Source: Chelonoidis abingdonii (lineage: Eukaryota; Chordata; Testudines; Testudinidae). Taken from it: a stretch of 64,000 nucleotides of DNA. The notes under the pieces were generated by a model. That model did no database searches, had not been told where the DNA came from, and was given only the letters and a program-made list of their open reading frames with translations. Location: contig NC_133770.1 in assembly GCF_003597395.2 (NCBI RefSeq), forward strand, positions 4,187,622 through 4,251,621, written 5' to 3'. Every line of letters starts with the position of its first letter. The stretch's first letter is position 1. A program made the translations under genes and the position numbers. Positions 10,335-21,899 of the stretch are shown one piece after another.

Positions 10335-11115
10335 ACAGCAAAGGCTCCATGAAGCATGCTTTTTGTCTATGACATTATGTTGTGTTGTGAAAATAAATCC
10401 AAACTGGAAAGGGACATAGAACTGAATTAGAAAAAATAGCTTATGAAAATGGCATATGAATCAGCTGGAATCCATGTGGTGCTTTGTTGAGAGGAGCTAC
10501 CAGATGCTAGTGAAATTAGATGGTAGAATGTTAGTCTGTGTGACAATTTAAATACCTAGATTCAGTCCTGAGCCGTGTTGGGAATGTGGATACAGATGTC
10601 ATGGTGGTGCATGGAGAGCACTTGGTGTAAACTGAGGGAGTTGACAGGAATTTCTGCAATAAGAATATGCTAGGTAAACTAAAGAGCAAATTATATAAGG
10701 TCATGATTAGGTCAGCCGTGATGTTCGGGTTGGAATGTTAGCCAATGAGGAAGAGAAAATACTGCTACTACTTCACACTGCTGTAATGAGACTGCTCAGG
10801 TGGATGCTGGGTAAGACGAGAGCTGTGGCTGTGCACTGAAAAAGGACAAGCCATTATGCAGGTAGTCCCCATCAGAGAAAATCTGAGGGCATATCGACTG
10901 AGATGGCTGGGTCGTGTGAGACAATATGTGAGAGATTTTGTCCAGAAAGTACCAGATCTAGTAGTCAGACTCATGGGACAAAGACCAATGAGGAAGACCT
11001 AGAAAAAGGTGTTTCAAGATGCTGAAGGAGAATGTGAAGAAAGTTGATGTTAGCTTGGAAGACGAAGAATAAGAGCTGCCGATCCTGATTGATGGGATAA
11101 GGCGAAGAAGGTGAT
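10335..11115 (+). mobile_element. RTE-like LINE, 3' piece of the split copy
   Basis: It resumes the reverse transcriptase exactly where 5110-5500 stopped. The sequence at 10345-10390 reads AP-stop-SMLFVYDIMLC, the catalytic motif (normally F-A-D-D) with both decay and one stop. Further on come LDGRMLVC, a tract like AMLYGAECW in decayed form near 10715-10745, VMRLLRWMLGKTRAV near 10785-10825, and RWLGRV around 10905. These are the RTE C-terminal conserved stretches. The 3' terminus is not sharply defined; it fades by about 11115. Confidence 0.7.
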
Positions 11116-11536
11116 GATTAAAGATTACTTTAAGAGCTCAGATCCATCACTAAAGTTTGAAGGTGTTGGGATCTAGGATTGATCCCAGTTTAGTGAAGAT
11201 AGCATATTATCAAAGCTTCCAGCAAAAACCCACCATTCAGAGGTGGGAGGGTTTGGCTAAATTGTATGGCTAGGGAGTGAAAAATCTGGTACACCTTCAG
11301 CTATTGCATTAAATATGCCCAGAATCTGATTAAATGATTCTTTACTACCTCATACCCCACAGCTCTTGCAGAATGTGAAGTTCCAAAAACTGGGTTATCT
11401 TTATTTGTGGTTAGTAGTCAAATAAATACTGACTTGTGATCCAACTTTGCTTTAGTCTTACCAATGTGATCACAAGTTCAATTTATTGATGATTCTTTAC
11501 CCTGTTGTTCATATTGTTCACTGCCCCCTGTGAGTC
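11116..11536. other. MAP4 intron, no recognised feature
   Basis: AT-rich sequence with no convincing coding frame, splice-bounded exon or clear repeat terminus. Confidence 0.5.
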
Positions 11537-11539
11537 TGA

Positions 11540-11932
11540 GGCCATGTCTACACTGTAAATTGACTTAACGTTTGTCAGCATACAGCCACTGCAGTAATTA
11601 CATTGCTTGTGTATGTGTACGCTTTTGCTTCTTGTGTCAGCAGTGCGCCTCCTCACTGGGAGCACTTGCATCAACTGTACTGTCAGTGTGGTGCATTGTG
11701 GGATGGCTTCTGAAAGCCAGTAACAGTCAATATAAGCAATGTCAGTGTCTACACTGAGACTGAGTCACCCTAACTACATCAGCATGACTTTACACCTCTG
11801 GTGGAGGTGGAATTAAGACAGTGTAGGAGGACAATTACAGGGGCAGGAGCCAAATTTTAGTGTTGACACTTCTGTAGTTAGGGTAACATAAGCTGCGTTG
11901 CGTCAACCTAACTCTGTAGTGTAGACCAGGCC
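11540..11932. mobile_element. PIF/Harbinger-like MITE, 393 bp
   Basis: The left terminus ggccatgtctacactg and the right terminus gtgtagaccaggcc (reverse complement ggcctggtctacac) are inverted repeats. They match the termini of the MITEs at 9063 and 36056. The flanking trinucleotides are TGA on the left and TCA on the right, consistent with a decayed 3-bp target duplication. It is non-coding and diverged. The gttagggt-type stretches near 11770 and 11878 form subterminal inverted repeats. Confidence 0.7.
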
Positions 11933-12265
11933 TCAGGATTTGTTGGAGTGCCACAATACTACTTGCACCTGTATACCTTTCCCAGTAATATATATTCTGT
12001 ACCAACCATTTAATTTATTTGGAGAGGGTCATACCCTAGCTGAAACAGTGAACAATAAATATCAATGACTTGGCTTTGGAAACTCAAGTGTACTGCATAA
12101 TTGGTATAGCTTAGGTATAGGACTTTTTAGTTCACCAAGCACAGTAGTGAGACTATCGGTTATGGCTGGAGAAAGTGAGTCCTGTAGTGTTGATTAAAGG
12201 AGGTGGTCAGATTAAAGAATAAGTTTTATAAAATGAATTTCTTAACCTTTGTCAACACTTTAGAT

Positions 12266-12579
12266 CAGCGATATGCAGGCTGAGGCTCTTGAGCTGCAAG
12301 TGGCTCTCTAACGTGTCTCTTGTGGCTCTTTACAGCACATGATATTAAAACATGGTGTTATTTAACTATTACCCAATAGTTACTAACCAATCAGGATACT
12401 TTTACTATGTTATTAACCAAGTGTAGTTGATAAAATAATAATACTTAGTCAGTCATTTTGCTATGAGAATAATCTATATAAAATAGTAAATGAAACAATG
12501 AAGTCACACTACTGTGGCTCTTTTGGGTAATGTTGATCGCTAGTGTGGCTCGTGAACCACTGAGTTCTGAATATCATTG
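12266..12579. mobile_element. hAT-type MITE, 314 bp
   Basis: A perfect 8-bp target duplication, ctttagat, flanks the element at 12258-12265 and 12580-12587. The termini are cagcgatat and atatcattg (reverse complement caatgatat), matching at 7 of 9 positions. An 8-bp duplication with CA...TG-type ends is diagnostic of the hAT superfamily. The interior has three tggctct blocks, is AT-rich and has no coding frame. Confidence 0.85.
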
Positions 12580-12589
12580 CTTTAGATTA

Positions 12590-13765
12590 TTAAGAATCTA
12601 GTTTTTAAACTTAATTTACTTCCCACCATTTATACTGGTGTTCACTTTTTCTGTATTTCACTAAGTTTGGACAACGAAATTAGACTTTTTTGGTTTTGGT
12701 CACTATTGTGTTCTGACTTGAGTGCCTTCAGACTATGCTGTGTTACATATGGAGCAAATACTTCAGGAGAATATTTAAATCCAAATAAACTGTTTGAAAA
12801 CACTTCTTTTGGTTTTATTAGGGTTTTGTGTAAAAAAACAAAACAAAACAAAAAAACGCTTGTTTTTAAAAGCTGAAATTTTGGGCTTAAACTGACTGAA
12901 CAGTCTCCTTCAAGAATTTCAGAGCTTCTGAAGTCATTGGGAACTGGGAGACAGTCGATGTTTGTTGAATAAAATAAGAGTCCATGAGCCACATTCTAAA
13001 GCCTGAATACGTTGCAAGTTGAGTTCTGTTAAGTGCAGAGTCAGGCGTTGCCAGTGCTTGGATCAGAGAAGAAGGTCCTGTTAGTAATTTAGTTGATGGT
13101 GGTGCCTTGTAAGTCAGGAGTAAATCAGTGTTCCTGCTTGAGATAGCCATAGGCACTATGCAACCGGAGGCACAGTTTTTTTTTAAATATGATGGAAAAC
13201 AAGGTTCTGAGCACATGTGGTCACTGAAGATCCCATGGTACTTTTTTCAAGTGTAGAGATGTAGCCAGCTGAATGTATTTGTGTATCCACATAGGAATTC
13301 TTCTATATTGCGATTTTTAAATAAGTCATTCTCATTCCTGTTTAATGCATGCTGTACATTGCCACGTGCCAGAAGATCACCAACTGTACCGCCTCATATT
13401 CTGCTAGTGGATTTTCAGGCTATAAGACTACATACCTGACTGAGAATTAGGTCTATTAAAAATAGAGTATATAGTGGAATACAGTAATTTGAGACACTTT
13501 GGTAACACACGTGTCAAATAAGATGTGTAGACAAGGATGCAGACTTTGGAATATTTTGTACTGTACCTTTTGCTGCCATTTGTACAAGGTGGTTTATCTG
13601 TCATTACCACTAATAGGAATTATACACAGTCATATAAGGAAAAAATAAGCCCCTTAAAGGCTAGTTTGTAGGTGCTTTTCTTCTTCTCGTCATCCCCCAT
13701 TTATAAACTTCAGAACTAGCAATATTTAGTATACTGATTTCTTTAACTTCTGTTAATCTCTGCAG
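12590..13765. other. MAP4 intron, no recognised feature
   Basis: Unique-looking AT-rich intron sequence. It contains an A-rich tract near 12830-12860. It ends in the polypyrimidine tract and acceptor of the next exon (ttctgttaatctctgcag, 13748-13765). Confidence 0.5.
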
Positions 13766-13897
13766 AGTCCGTTCCAGTGATGGGAGACGCGTCTGTTCCA
13801 GTGATGGGAGACGCGTCTGTTCCTGTAGTGGAAGAGCTGATGGTGTTTGAACCTTCTGTTGAGCAACACAAGTCAGCTGTTAATGAACCTCCAACAG
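13766..13897 (+). CDS. MAP4: MAP4 projection-domain exon with internal duplication (44 codons)
   Basis: The acceptor is ttaatctctgcag ending at 13765 and the donor is gtaagt at 13898. The exon is 132 nt, phase 1 at both ends. It encodes ESVPVMGDASVPVMGDASVP, then VVEELMVFEPSVEQHKSAVN, then EPPTG. A 24-bp unit (13771-13794) is repeated exactly at 13795-13818, giving a tandem VPVMGDAS. The acidic, Val/Pro-rich composition fits the MAP4 projection domain. The first codon is split, with its first base supplied by the previous exon. The strong splice sites, frame compatibility and EP-x-TG ending shared with neighbouring exons support the call. Confidence 0.75.
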
Positions 13898-15021
13898 GTA
13901 AGTGGACTCCAGAAAGTCTGCCTAAACTGTTAGCTGGGGACTTAAATATTTTGGCAAATCCTGTATGAAGGCAACTATGAGACCTGAGTCTATAAAGGAA
14001 AGTCTTACTAAAAACCCTGCAGTACAGTAACTGGTGTAAATCCAGATATAGAAGTTCCAGTAAAATTGTTGAACACCAAGTAGTGAATTTATCCAAAATA
14101 AATATTGCTCTGATCTGTCTTAAACTCAGCCTCCTGGTTGCAGCTCAACTCTGCTGTCAAGTATGCACAAAAGGAAATGGCTCACAAGGGTATTTCATGT
14201 ATACAATATGGAACTGATATTTTGTTGTCCATTTTAGGACTTTGCATTGCTTTAAAGCACTATGGAATCTTTGGGAAAATCAAGGTTTCAGAGAGAGATT
14301 GAGTGCAAGCCGTCAAAAGGGCTGCTTACCCATCCCTAGTGGCAATTATTTTGTGTACATATTATGGTACCCAAAATATGTACTATAGGTTCCAAGATAT
14401 GCCAAGTGATGTACAGACAAATAAGAAGACATAGTGCCTGCCTCAAAGGGCTTTTAATCTGAATAGGGTCTGTTAGATTTTGTTGCTGGGTAGATACATT
14501 TTTTGACAGTTTTGCCAGGTTGCTTTAGCTAGAGAATTCAGGGATTGAGGACAGGGATATAAAATGAGAAATGTTTGTTTTCTGGCAGTGGGCAGGGGAT
14601 TTTATTGTGTATGGGGCATAATTATTGTAGTCCATGCTGTACAATCAGAAGAAGCTAGCATGGTCCCTGCTGAGTCGAAGTTAGGATCTAAGTTTGACAG
14701 ACAGTATAGTTCAGAATCTCAATACGGGAAAGATAAGTTGTAAAATACACCCTGGTAAAGATAGCAGTCACTTTTTAAATGTTATGCACTTAATTCTTTA
14801 GTGTCTTAACATTGGTAGGCTTTTTGGTAGAAGGGAGTTTTTAAAGGGAGAGGTTTTAACTAAAAGCAGCAGGCTAAAGAATGAGCTCTGTGGGGTGGTG
14901 TGTAAGAAGTTGTGAATAAAAGAGCAAGACAGTGTGAGCAGATGTATTTAAACAGGCAGTTTTAAGAAGTGGAAAGGCTTCCAGGAGACGTGAGAAGGAG
15001 GAAATGAAGGCTGAAACACAG
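13898..15021. other. MAP4 intron
   Basis: Mostly unique AT-rich sequence. At 14385-14470 a stretch reading tagtgcctgcctcaaagggc and then ttttaatctgaatag resembles the tail of an ancient vertebrate LINE/SINE-derived repeat. No coding sequence or sharp repeat boundary was seen. Confidence 0.45.
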
Positions 15022-15371
15022 ATTCTTCTTCAAGTGGTTGTTCATGTCCATTCAAAGTAGGTGTGTGCGCACCGCGTGCACGCCAGCAGGAAGATTTTCC
15101 CCTAGCAGCACCCGTAGGGTTGGCCCTGGCACCCCCTGGAGTGGCGCCACTATGGCACCCTAAAAAGGGGCCCGCCGACCTTCCACCCCCTCAGTTCCTC
15201 CTTACCGCCAGTGACGGCTAGCTGGAACTTCGCTTGTTGACAGCAAGTTTAGCAGTGTCCATAAACCTCGTGTATATAGTTCGTGTATTTAGTTAGTGTA
15301 TCTAGATGAGTTGCACATAGTTCTTTGCTGTTGGGGGTTCACTCCCCACCTACTTGTCACCCCACCGGGGC

Positions 15372-17693
15372 ATGCCTGGATCTCCCAGGTTTAAACTCTG
15401 CAAGGACTGCGGAAAGTTTGTGCCAAAGAGTGACTCGTACTCTGCTTTTCTGCGGTGCCTCAGGGAGAGCCACCAAAGGGATCGGTGCACTATTTGCAAG
15501 GGCTTCCGTCCTAGAACTCTCAGAGACAGAGCACAAAGACTTAGAGTTCTTCTGATGGAGGCTGCCTTGTGGCCACCTTCGTACCTGGAGCTGGCCAACA
15601 CAGTGCCCAACACGTCATCGTCGGTGCGGAGCGCCCTGGCACCGGCATCAGGACTTAGGGCCCAGCCCAAATCCTCTAAAACCCGGCACCAGAGGGAGTC
15701 GGGTCATAAGAAGTCAGCTTCAGTGAGGCACTGCTCGCGCTCCCCGGTGCCTGCTAAGAAGAAGAGGTCGGTGAGGGTGCGATCGCCCTGCCAGGACCTC
15801 CACAGGTTGACGCCGTCCGCTGGTACAAGTGGACAGGCTGGGCTACAGCCCGCAGCTGCTCCATCGACTCCCGCACCGGAGAGAGGGCAATTGAGTCCAG
15901 AGCGACCACCATCTCTGGGCCTTAGCGGAGACGTGCATCCCCCCTCGAGGCCGGAGGCATTCGAGGCAGGCTCAGACCTGCTGAGACTCCCAGTACTGGC
16001 CTCCTCGCATTGTGGCAGGGAATTGCTGACCATAGCTCGTCCCCCAGTACAGTTTAGGGCCAAGCTGGCCATGATGTCGCCTCCTTCTCCGTCCCGTGCC
16101 ACCCAGGCGGCACTGGACCAGAGAGACAGCTCCCCGCCTCTGCGCCGTTCTCCGACGACGACGGGTGCCACTCCCCCCAGGTCCTCTTATTTAGAGACCT
16201 CAGACTCAGAGGCGGACTCTTATCGCTCCAGCTGGTCGCGGAGCAGATCGACCGACTTCAGGGGTGAGCCACCAGCGGCACCCACCACAGTGGCAGCAGC
16301 AATGGCAACCGCCCTCTCATTGGCCGTTTTGGACCCCCTGGGCCTACCACCAATCAGTGGGCCAGGCGTTTGGTCCTCGCTCCAGGTCGGCCTCGGTCTC
16401 CTCGGCATCGATGGCCCCAGCGCAGTTGCCTCCTCCATTGGCATCATCGCTGGGCAGGGGTGTGCCGCATCTGAGTTCAGCACCCCCTAGCCAGGCACCG
16501 GCAGCGACCACAGTACGTGCTCAACAGGTGCTGCCAGACACGCCAAGCCGTTCATTGGCGACCCCGGTACTGACCGCGGTGCCTCATTTGGAACTGGCCC
16601 TGCAACTTCAGTAACGTGTGTCGCCGGACCCCGAAGGGCTGGAAGTGCCGGAGGATGGACCAATCCAAGTGATTTCCTCCTCTTCTTTCCTGGATGAGGC
16701 GGTCGCGGGCACAGCCATGGCACCGGCCCTGGAAGACACTAGGATCCTTCAGCAACTGCTCAGGCCAGCGGCTCAGAGCCTCGCAATCCAGGCTGAGGAA
16801 ATTGAGGGGGACGTAGATCCGGTAGTGGACATCCTGGCTCCATTGGGACCATCCAGGGTGTCCCTACCATTGATCGAGACCATAGAGGACACGTCCCGCA
16901 CCTTATGGCAAATGCCAGCCTCATTGGCCCCTACTGCCAAGAAAACAGAGAGGCGTTATTTTGTGCCCTTGAAGGGGCATGAGCATTTGTACACCCACCC
17001 TTCCCCGGACTCCCTGGTGGTAGATGCGGCCAACCAAAGGGAGCGTCAGGGTTTCAAGGGTCGACACCAAAGAACAGGGGCGCCAAAAGGCTTGACCTCT
17101 TTGGTAGAAAGGTGTACTCCATGGCAAGCCTTCAACTACGCATAGCCAACCAACAGGCTGCCGTAAGCCGATATGGTCAAAACACATGTTCGGCCATGTC
17201 GAAGTTTGCTGAGCTCCTTTCCCGGGACTCAAGGGCAGAGTTTTCGGCCTTGTTGGAAGAGGGAAAGCTAATCTTCCGAGCCTCCCTTCAGGCTGCCCTA
17301 GATGCAGCGGACTCAGCCTCACGCTCCATGGCAACAGGTCTGGTCATGAAGCGGGGAGCTTGGCTCCAGGTCTCGGGCCTCCCCTATGAGGTCCAGCAGA
17401 CTATCCAGGACCTCCCTTTCGAAGGGCAGACGCCGTTTTCGGACAAAACAGATAAGCGTCTGCATAGTCTAAAGGACTCGAGGGCTACGCTTTGCTCGCT
17501 GGGCCTGGATACCCCGGCAACCCAACGTAGGCAGTTTAGGCCGCAAGCGGCCCCGTGCCCTTACCAGCCTCAGAATCACCCAGAGGTTGCACGCAGATGG
17601 GGCAGGAACGGGAGGAGGTGTCACCAGCACCACCCGTCTGACCAGGCATCTGTCCAGCCAAGACCATCGTTGGATCCTAGGCCCCCTGTTTGA
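15372..17693 (+). pseudogene. DIRS-3 gag-like gene, frameshifted
   Basis: It starts at an ATG at 15372. The N-terminus has two Cys pairs and a His resembling a zinc-binding knuckle (FKLCKDCGKFV, CLRESHQRDRCTICKGF), followed by a Ser/Pro/Arg-rich middle. The frame changes near 16263, meets a stop at 16612, stays in that second frame from 16618 to about 17100, then shifts again to the frame that ends at 17693. The C-terminal part (MSKFAELLSRDSRAEFSALL, then ALDAADSASRSMATGLVMKR) is predicted helical and conserved in the other copies (24899-25200). Gag would form the particle for reverse transcription. Confidence 0.75.
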
Positions 17694-17756
17694 TAGTACG
17701 GTCGAGGATGGCCTATCAATCAGGACTCTGGATCGTTCTTTCCCTACCTTTGGGTC

Positions 17757-19238
17757 ATGTCTGTCCCTCTTCTACCATGCCTGATCCCAAATCACGCCGG
17801 ACAGTTGGGTGCTTCACACGGTAGAGAGGGGATATTCTATCCAGTTCTCCTCCCTCCCACCCCACCAGCCCTCCTCTCCGTCCCTATTCAGGGACCCCTC
17901 TCAGGAGCAACTTCTAATTCAGGAAGTGCGGTCCCTCCTCACAGCTGGGGCGGTGAAGGAAGTTCCTCAGGAGCTCAGGGGCAGAGGCTTCTAATCCCGA
18001 TATTTTCTAATACCGAAGGCAAAAGGGGGCCTCAGACCCATCCTGGACTTGCGGCAGCTGAACAAGTTTGTGAAAAAGCATAGGTTCCACATGGTCTCCC
18101 TGTCTTCGATCATTCCCTCCTTGGATCCAGGAGATTGGTATGCCGCCCTCGACTTAAAGGACGCATATTACCGTAATCCCCCGACACTGTCGGTACCTCA
18201 GGTTTGTCGTGGCCGATGCCCATCTATAGTTCACAGTGCCCCCGTTTGGCCTGTCAGCGGCACCAAGGGTCTTCACGAAGTGCATGGCAGTCGTGGCAGC
18301 CTTTCTGCGCAAGCGAGGTATCCAGGTATTCCCCTACTTGGATGATTGGCTTATAAAGGGCCGTTCCAAGGAGCAGGTGGAAGCTCAGGTGCTTTTCATC
18401 AGGCGGCCGTTCCTCAAGCTCGGCCTCCTCTTAAACGAGGCCAAGTCCACCCTGTTTTCTACCCAAAGGATAGAATTTATAGGGGCAGTTCTGGACTCAA
18501 CACACGCCAGAGCGTATCTTCCGGACTCCAGGTTCCGGTCCATGTCTGAGATCATTCTTGATCTGCACTGCACCCCGACCACCACGGCAAGAAACTGCCT
18601 CAAGCTGTTGGGCCACATGGCGGCGTGCACCTATGTGGTGAGCCATGCCAGATTCCAGCTCCACCCACTACAGTCCTGGCTAGCGACGGTATACCGCCTT
18701 GCCAGGGATCCGCTGGACTCAGTGATGACTCTTCCCCAGGTGGTGCTGAGCTCTCTCCAATGGTGGCTTGACCCTTAGAAGGTGTGCTTGGGGATTCCCT
18801 TCGCCACCCCTCAACACTCCCTCTCCCTGGTGACGGATGCCTCGGATCGGGGATGGGGAATGCACTTGGGGGATCTCAGGACACAGGTCTTGTGGTCACA
18901 GTAGGACCTCAAGTTACATATCAACTCAGGGAGCTGAGAGTTGTTCGCCTGGCTTGTCTTACCTTCCAATCCCACCTGGCCGGCAGATGTGTCTCAGTCC
19001 TCATGGACAACACATCAGCGGTCTTCTATATCAACAAACAGGGGCGTGCATGCCCCTCTCTCCCCTGTGCAGGGAAGCCCTCGCACTGTGGGACTTTTGC
19101 ATTCAGAATGCTACCCACCTGACGGCATTCTACCTCCCGGGGGAACAGAACGGCCTGGCGGAAGCCCTCAGCTGCTCTTTCCGCAGCCACGAGTGGTCCC
19201 TTCGTCGGGATGTAGTGCGCTCAATCTTCTGGCTCTGA
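17757..19238 (+). pseudogene. DIRS-3 reverse transcriptase and RNase H, frameshifted
   Basis: RT motifs in order: SRYFLIPKAKGGLRPILDLR near 17998-18055, DWYAALDLKDAYY near 18133-18172 (first catalytic Asp), PFGLSAAPRVFTKCMA near 18241-18290 and YLDDWLIKGRS at 18338-18370 (catalytic YLDD). The thumb and connection follow (FIGAVLDSTHARAY, LKLLGHMAACTYVVS). RNase H follows with LVTDASDRGWGMHL near 18830 and LMDNTSAVFYINKQG near 19000-19045. Frameshifts lie near 18175, around 18776 (stop) and inside RNase H, where motifs alternate between frames. The catalytic motifs remain readable, so loss of function is recent relative to DIRS-2. Confidence 0.82.
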
Positions 19239-19603
19239 GGTCATCCCTAGCTAGATCTGTTTGCTTCAAAGGAAAACAGGAAGTGTCAGCGGTTTTGCTC
19301 CCTCCGGGGCCACAGCCTGGGGTCTCTGTCGGACGCCTTTTTCCTGTCGTGGAAGGAAGGGCTGCTCTGTGCCTTTCCTTCATTTCCCTTGATACACAGG
19401 GTAATTCTCAAGATTGTCAGGGACCACACCCAGGTAATCCTGATAGCACTGGCATGGCCGCGCCAACACTGGTACTCCCGAGCACCCCTGACGCTGCCCC
19501 TGCTGCCGGACCTGATCACGCAGGAGCAGGGCTGCCTCTGCCACCCAAACTTGCAATCTCTCCACCTCACAGCCTGGTTGCTCCATGGTTGAACTCGGTC
19601 TAG

Positions 19604-20637
19604 ATGCAATGTTCCCAACAGGTCAGGCAAGTGCTGCTCAGTAGCAGAAAACCCTCGACCAGGGCCACCTACCTGGCCAAATGGAAACGCTTCTCCATCT
19701 GGTCCGGTCAGCGAGGGCAGGAACCATTGCGTGCCCTGACTCCCATTATCTTAGACTATCTGCTCCACCTGAGACAGTTAGGCCTTTCCCTCTCCTCAGT
19801 TCGAGTTCACATAGCGGCCATCTTGACTTTCCACCTGGGAGAAGGGGGCACCTTGGTGTTCGCAAACCTGCTGCTTAGTCGTTTCCTTAAGGGCATGGAC
19901 AGGCTATTCCCGCATGTCCATCAACCAGCTCTTACCTGGCACCTGAACCTGGTCCTCTCCGCCCTCATGGGTTCTCCCTTCGAGCCCTGGCTTCATGCTC
20001 TCTTCTGTACCTGTCATACAAGGTCGCTTTTCTTGTAGCGATCACCTCAGCAAGGAGGGTATCAGAGCTCAGGGCGCTGACATCCGAACCCCCGTACACT
20101 GTCTTCTATAAGGACAAGGTCCAACTTAGACCTCACCCGGCTTTCCTTCCCAAGGTTGTCTCCCAATTCCACATGGGACAAGATATCTTCCTACCAGTGT
20201 TTTATCCAAAGCCACACTCTTCCAGTAAGGAGCGGAGGCTGCATTCCCTGGATGTCCTCAGGGCCCTAGCCTTTTATGTTGAACAGACAAAGCTGTTTAG
20301 ACGGTCCACCCAGCTCTTCATCGCGGTGGCAGATAGAATGAAGGGGCTCCCGGTCTCCTCTCAGAGGATCTCTTCGTGGATTGCGGCCTGCATACGGGAG
20401 TGCTATCGTATAGCCAAAACTCCTATTCCTCTGGTTACGGCCCACTCTACCAGGGCACAGGCCTCCTCTGCGGCGTTCCTGGCTCAGATCCCAACTCAGG
20501 AGATTTGTAGAGCGGCCATGTGGTCCTCCATCCACACGTTCATGTCGCACTATGCCATCACGCACCAGGCTAGGGATGATGCCACCTTCGTTCATGCAGT
20601 GCTTCAGTCAGCAGTGACCTCTGACCCCACCACCTAA
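19604..20637 (+). pseudogene. DIRS-3 tyrosine recombinase, one frameshift
   Basis: The N-terminal DNA-binding part starts at an ATG at 19604 (MQCSQQVRQVL, YLAKWKRFSIWSGQRGQ). One base offset near 19988 moves the catalytic domain to another frame, which stays open to the stop at 20635-20637. Catalytic residues: Arg in TSARRVSELRAL (near 20045-20080), H-x-x-R in AHSTRAQASSAAF (near 20440-20480), then WSSIHTFMSHYAITHQ (near 20521-20570) with the conserved Tyr. Apart from that single shift the domain looks complete. The protein would integrate circular DIRS DNA. Confidence 0.82.
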
Positions 20638-20660
20638 GGTTAGGCTTTTGAGTGACCTAC

Positions 20661-20737
20661 TTTGAATGGACATGAACAACCACTCGAAGATGAAGTAACT
20701 GCTCTTCTTCGAGATGTGTTGTTTATGTCCATTCCAA
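20661..20737. repeat. DIRS-3 internal complementary region
   Basis: The left half, 20661-20689 (tttgaatggacatgaacaac then cactcgaag), is the reverse complement of 15028-15056 with one mismatch. The right half, 20703-20737 (cttcttcgagatgtgttg then tttatgtccattcc), is nearly the reverse complement of 20920-20953. In DIRS biology this region is thought to template circularisation of the cDNA by pairing with both ends. Confidence 0.85.
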
Positions 20738-20979
20738 TACCCACCCTCCTGCACCTCTGTCGGAGTGCCGGCAAGAAGGAACTGAGGAGATGGAGGGTCG
20801 GCAGGCCTCTTTATAGGGCACCGTAGTGGTGCCATTCCAGGGGGCGCCAGGGCCAACCTTACGGGCATTGCTAGGGGAAAATCTTCCAGCTGGCGTGCAC
20901 GTGGCGCGCGCACATCTACTTTGAATGGACAGGAACAACACATGTCGAAGAACAACAGTTACTAAAAGGTGGGTAACTG

Positions 20980-21899
20980 TTTTTTATGGGGGTGTAGAGA
21001 AGATGAAGAGAAGCTGAGATTTTCTGTGGGAGGCCAGTGTAACCAATGAAAGGATAAGATTAGGGGAATGGAATAGTCAGAACAGTAGGAGAGGGGACAT
21101 AATTTTACATGATCTGAAAGGGAATGGGTTGAGAATCAGGTTAGCTAGCGAGGAAGGGGTGACAGTAACTGACACAAGTGGTGACCAGAACCTGAACAAG
21201 GATTTTGGTGATTCAGATGGAGAGGAAGAATGAGAGGAAATTCAAGACAATGCGATGACAATGGCTGATGGGAGGAGACATGGTATAGGTGGGCAAAAAA
21301 ACGTGGTATTTCACTATGCTTAGTTTGAGCTGCTGAAGAGACAGCTAGAATGAAATTGGAGGGATAGTTGGAGAGGTGAGATTGGACAAGTAGGGAATTA
21401 TGGTAGTTGGAGACATGAGAGTAAAGAGTGCATTTGTAGATAGTGTAAAGTAAAAAGAAGAGGACTGAGGAAAGAATCTGGAGAGATCTCAGGAGAAGTG
21501 GGGGAGGAGGATCTGCCACAGGAGCAGCTGGTGAGGCAGGACAACAGAGATGTAAAAGCCCAAGTTGAAGAGAATTATGGAGTGAACGAGCAGGCAGTAG
21601 AAAAAGCGGTTCAGGAATCCCTTAGACTTACGCAGGAGCAGGTCAGACTAGGCTCATACTTACTGGAGAGTTTGGGAAGAACAGTTTCAAAGGAACAAAT
21701 GGTAACTGGATTGCCTGGGATTAGGAGGGAGCCAGAGGACAAGAATTCAAGGCACTGTGAATAGACTGCTTTCTCAAGGAACTTGGAGGCAAATTGGGGG
21801 AGGGAGGAGATTAGTTGGAGAGGTAAATGGGATCTCAACTGTTACAAGTGGAAAAACCACTAACTTAAAATTTGTTGTAAACAGTATCGTCTGCCCCAG
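20980..21899. other. MAP4 intron
   Basis: Purine-rich, G-A-biased sequence (many gagaggaag-type words), perhaps an old unclassified repeat. No splice-bounded coding segment was recognised until the acceptor at 21899 (tatcgtctgccccag). Confidence 0.4.

Larger units (their letters stand above)
15022..20965 (+). mobile_element. DIRS-type retrotransposon, near full length (DIRS-3)
   Basis: All hallmarks are present. The left inverted terminal repeat (15022-15215) and right inverted terminal repeat (about 20752-20965) are reverse complements over roughly 190-200 bases with moderate divergence. An internal complementary region at 20661-20737 joins a copy complementary to the left outer end (15028-15056, 28 of 29 bases) and a copy complementary to the right outer end (20920-20953). 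Between them lie gag (15372-17693), RT/RNase H (17757-19238) and tyrosine recombinase (19604-20637). There is no target duplication, as expected for DIRS. It is the best-preserved of the four copies in the window, but all three genes carry frameshifts or stops. Confidence 0.92.
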
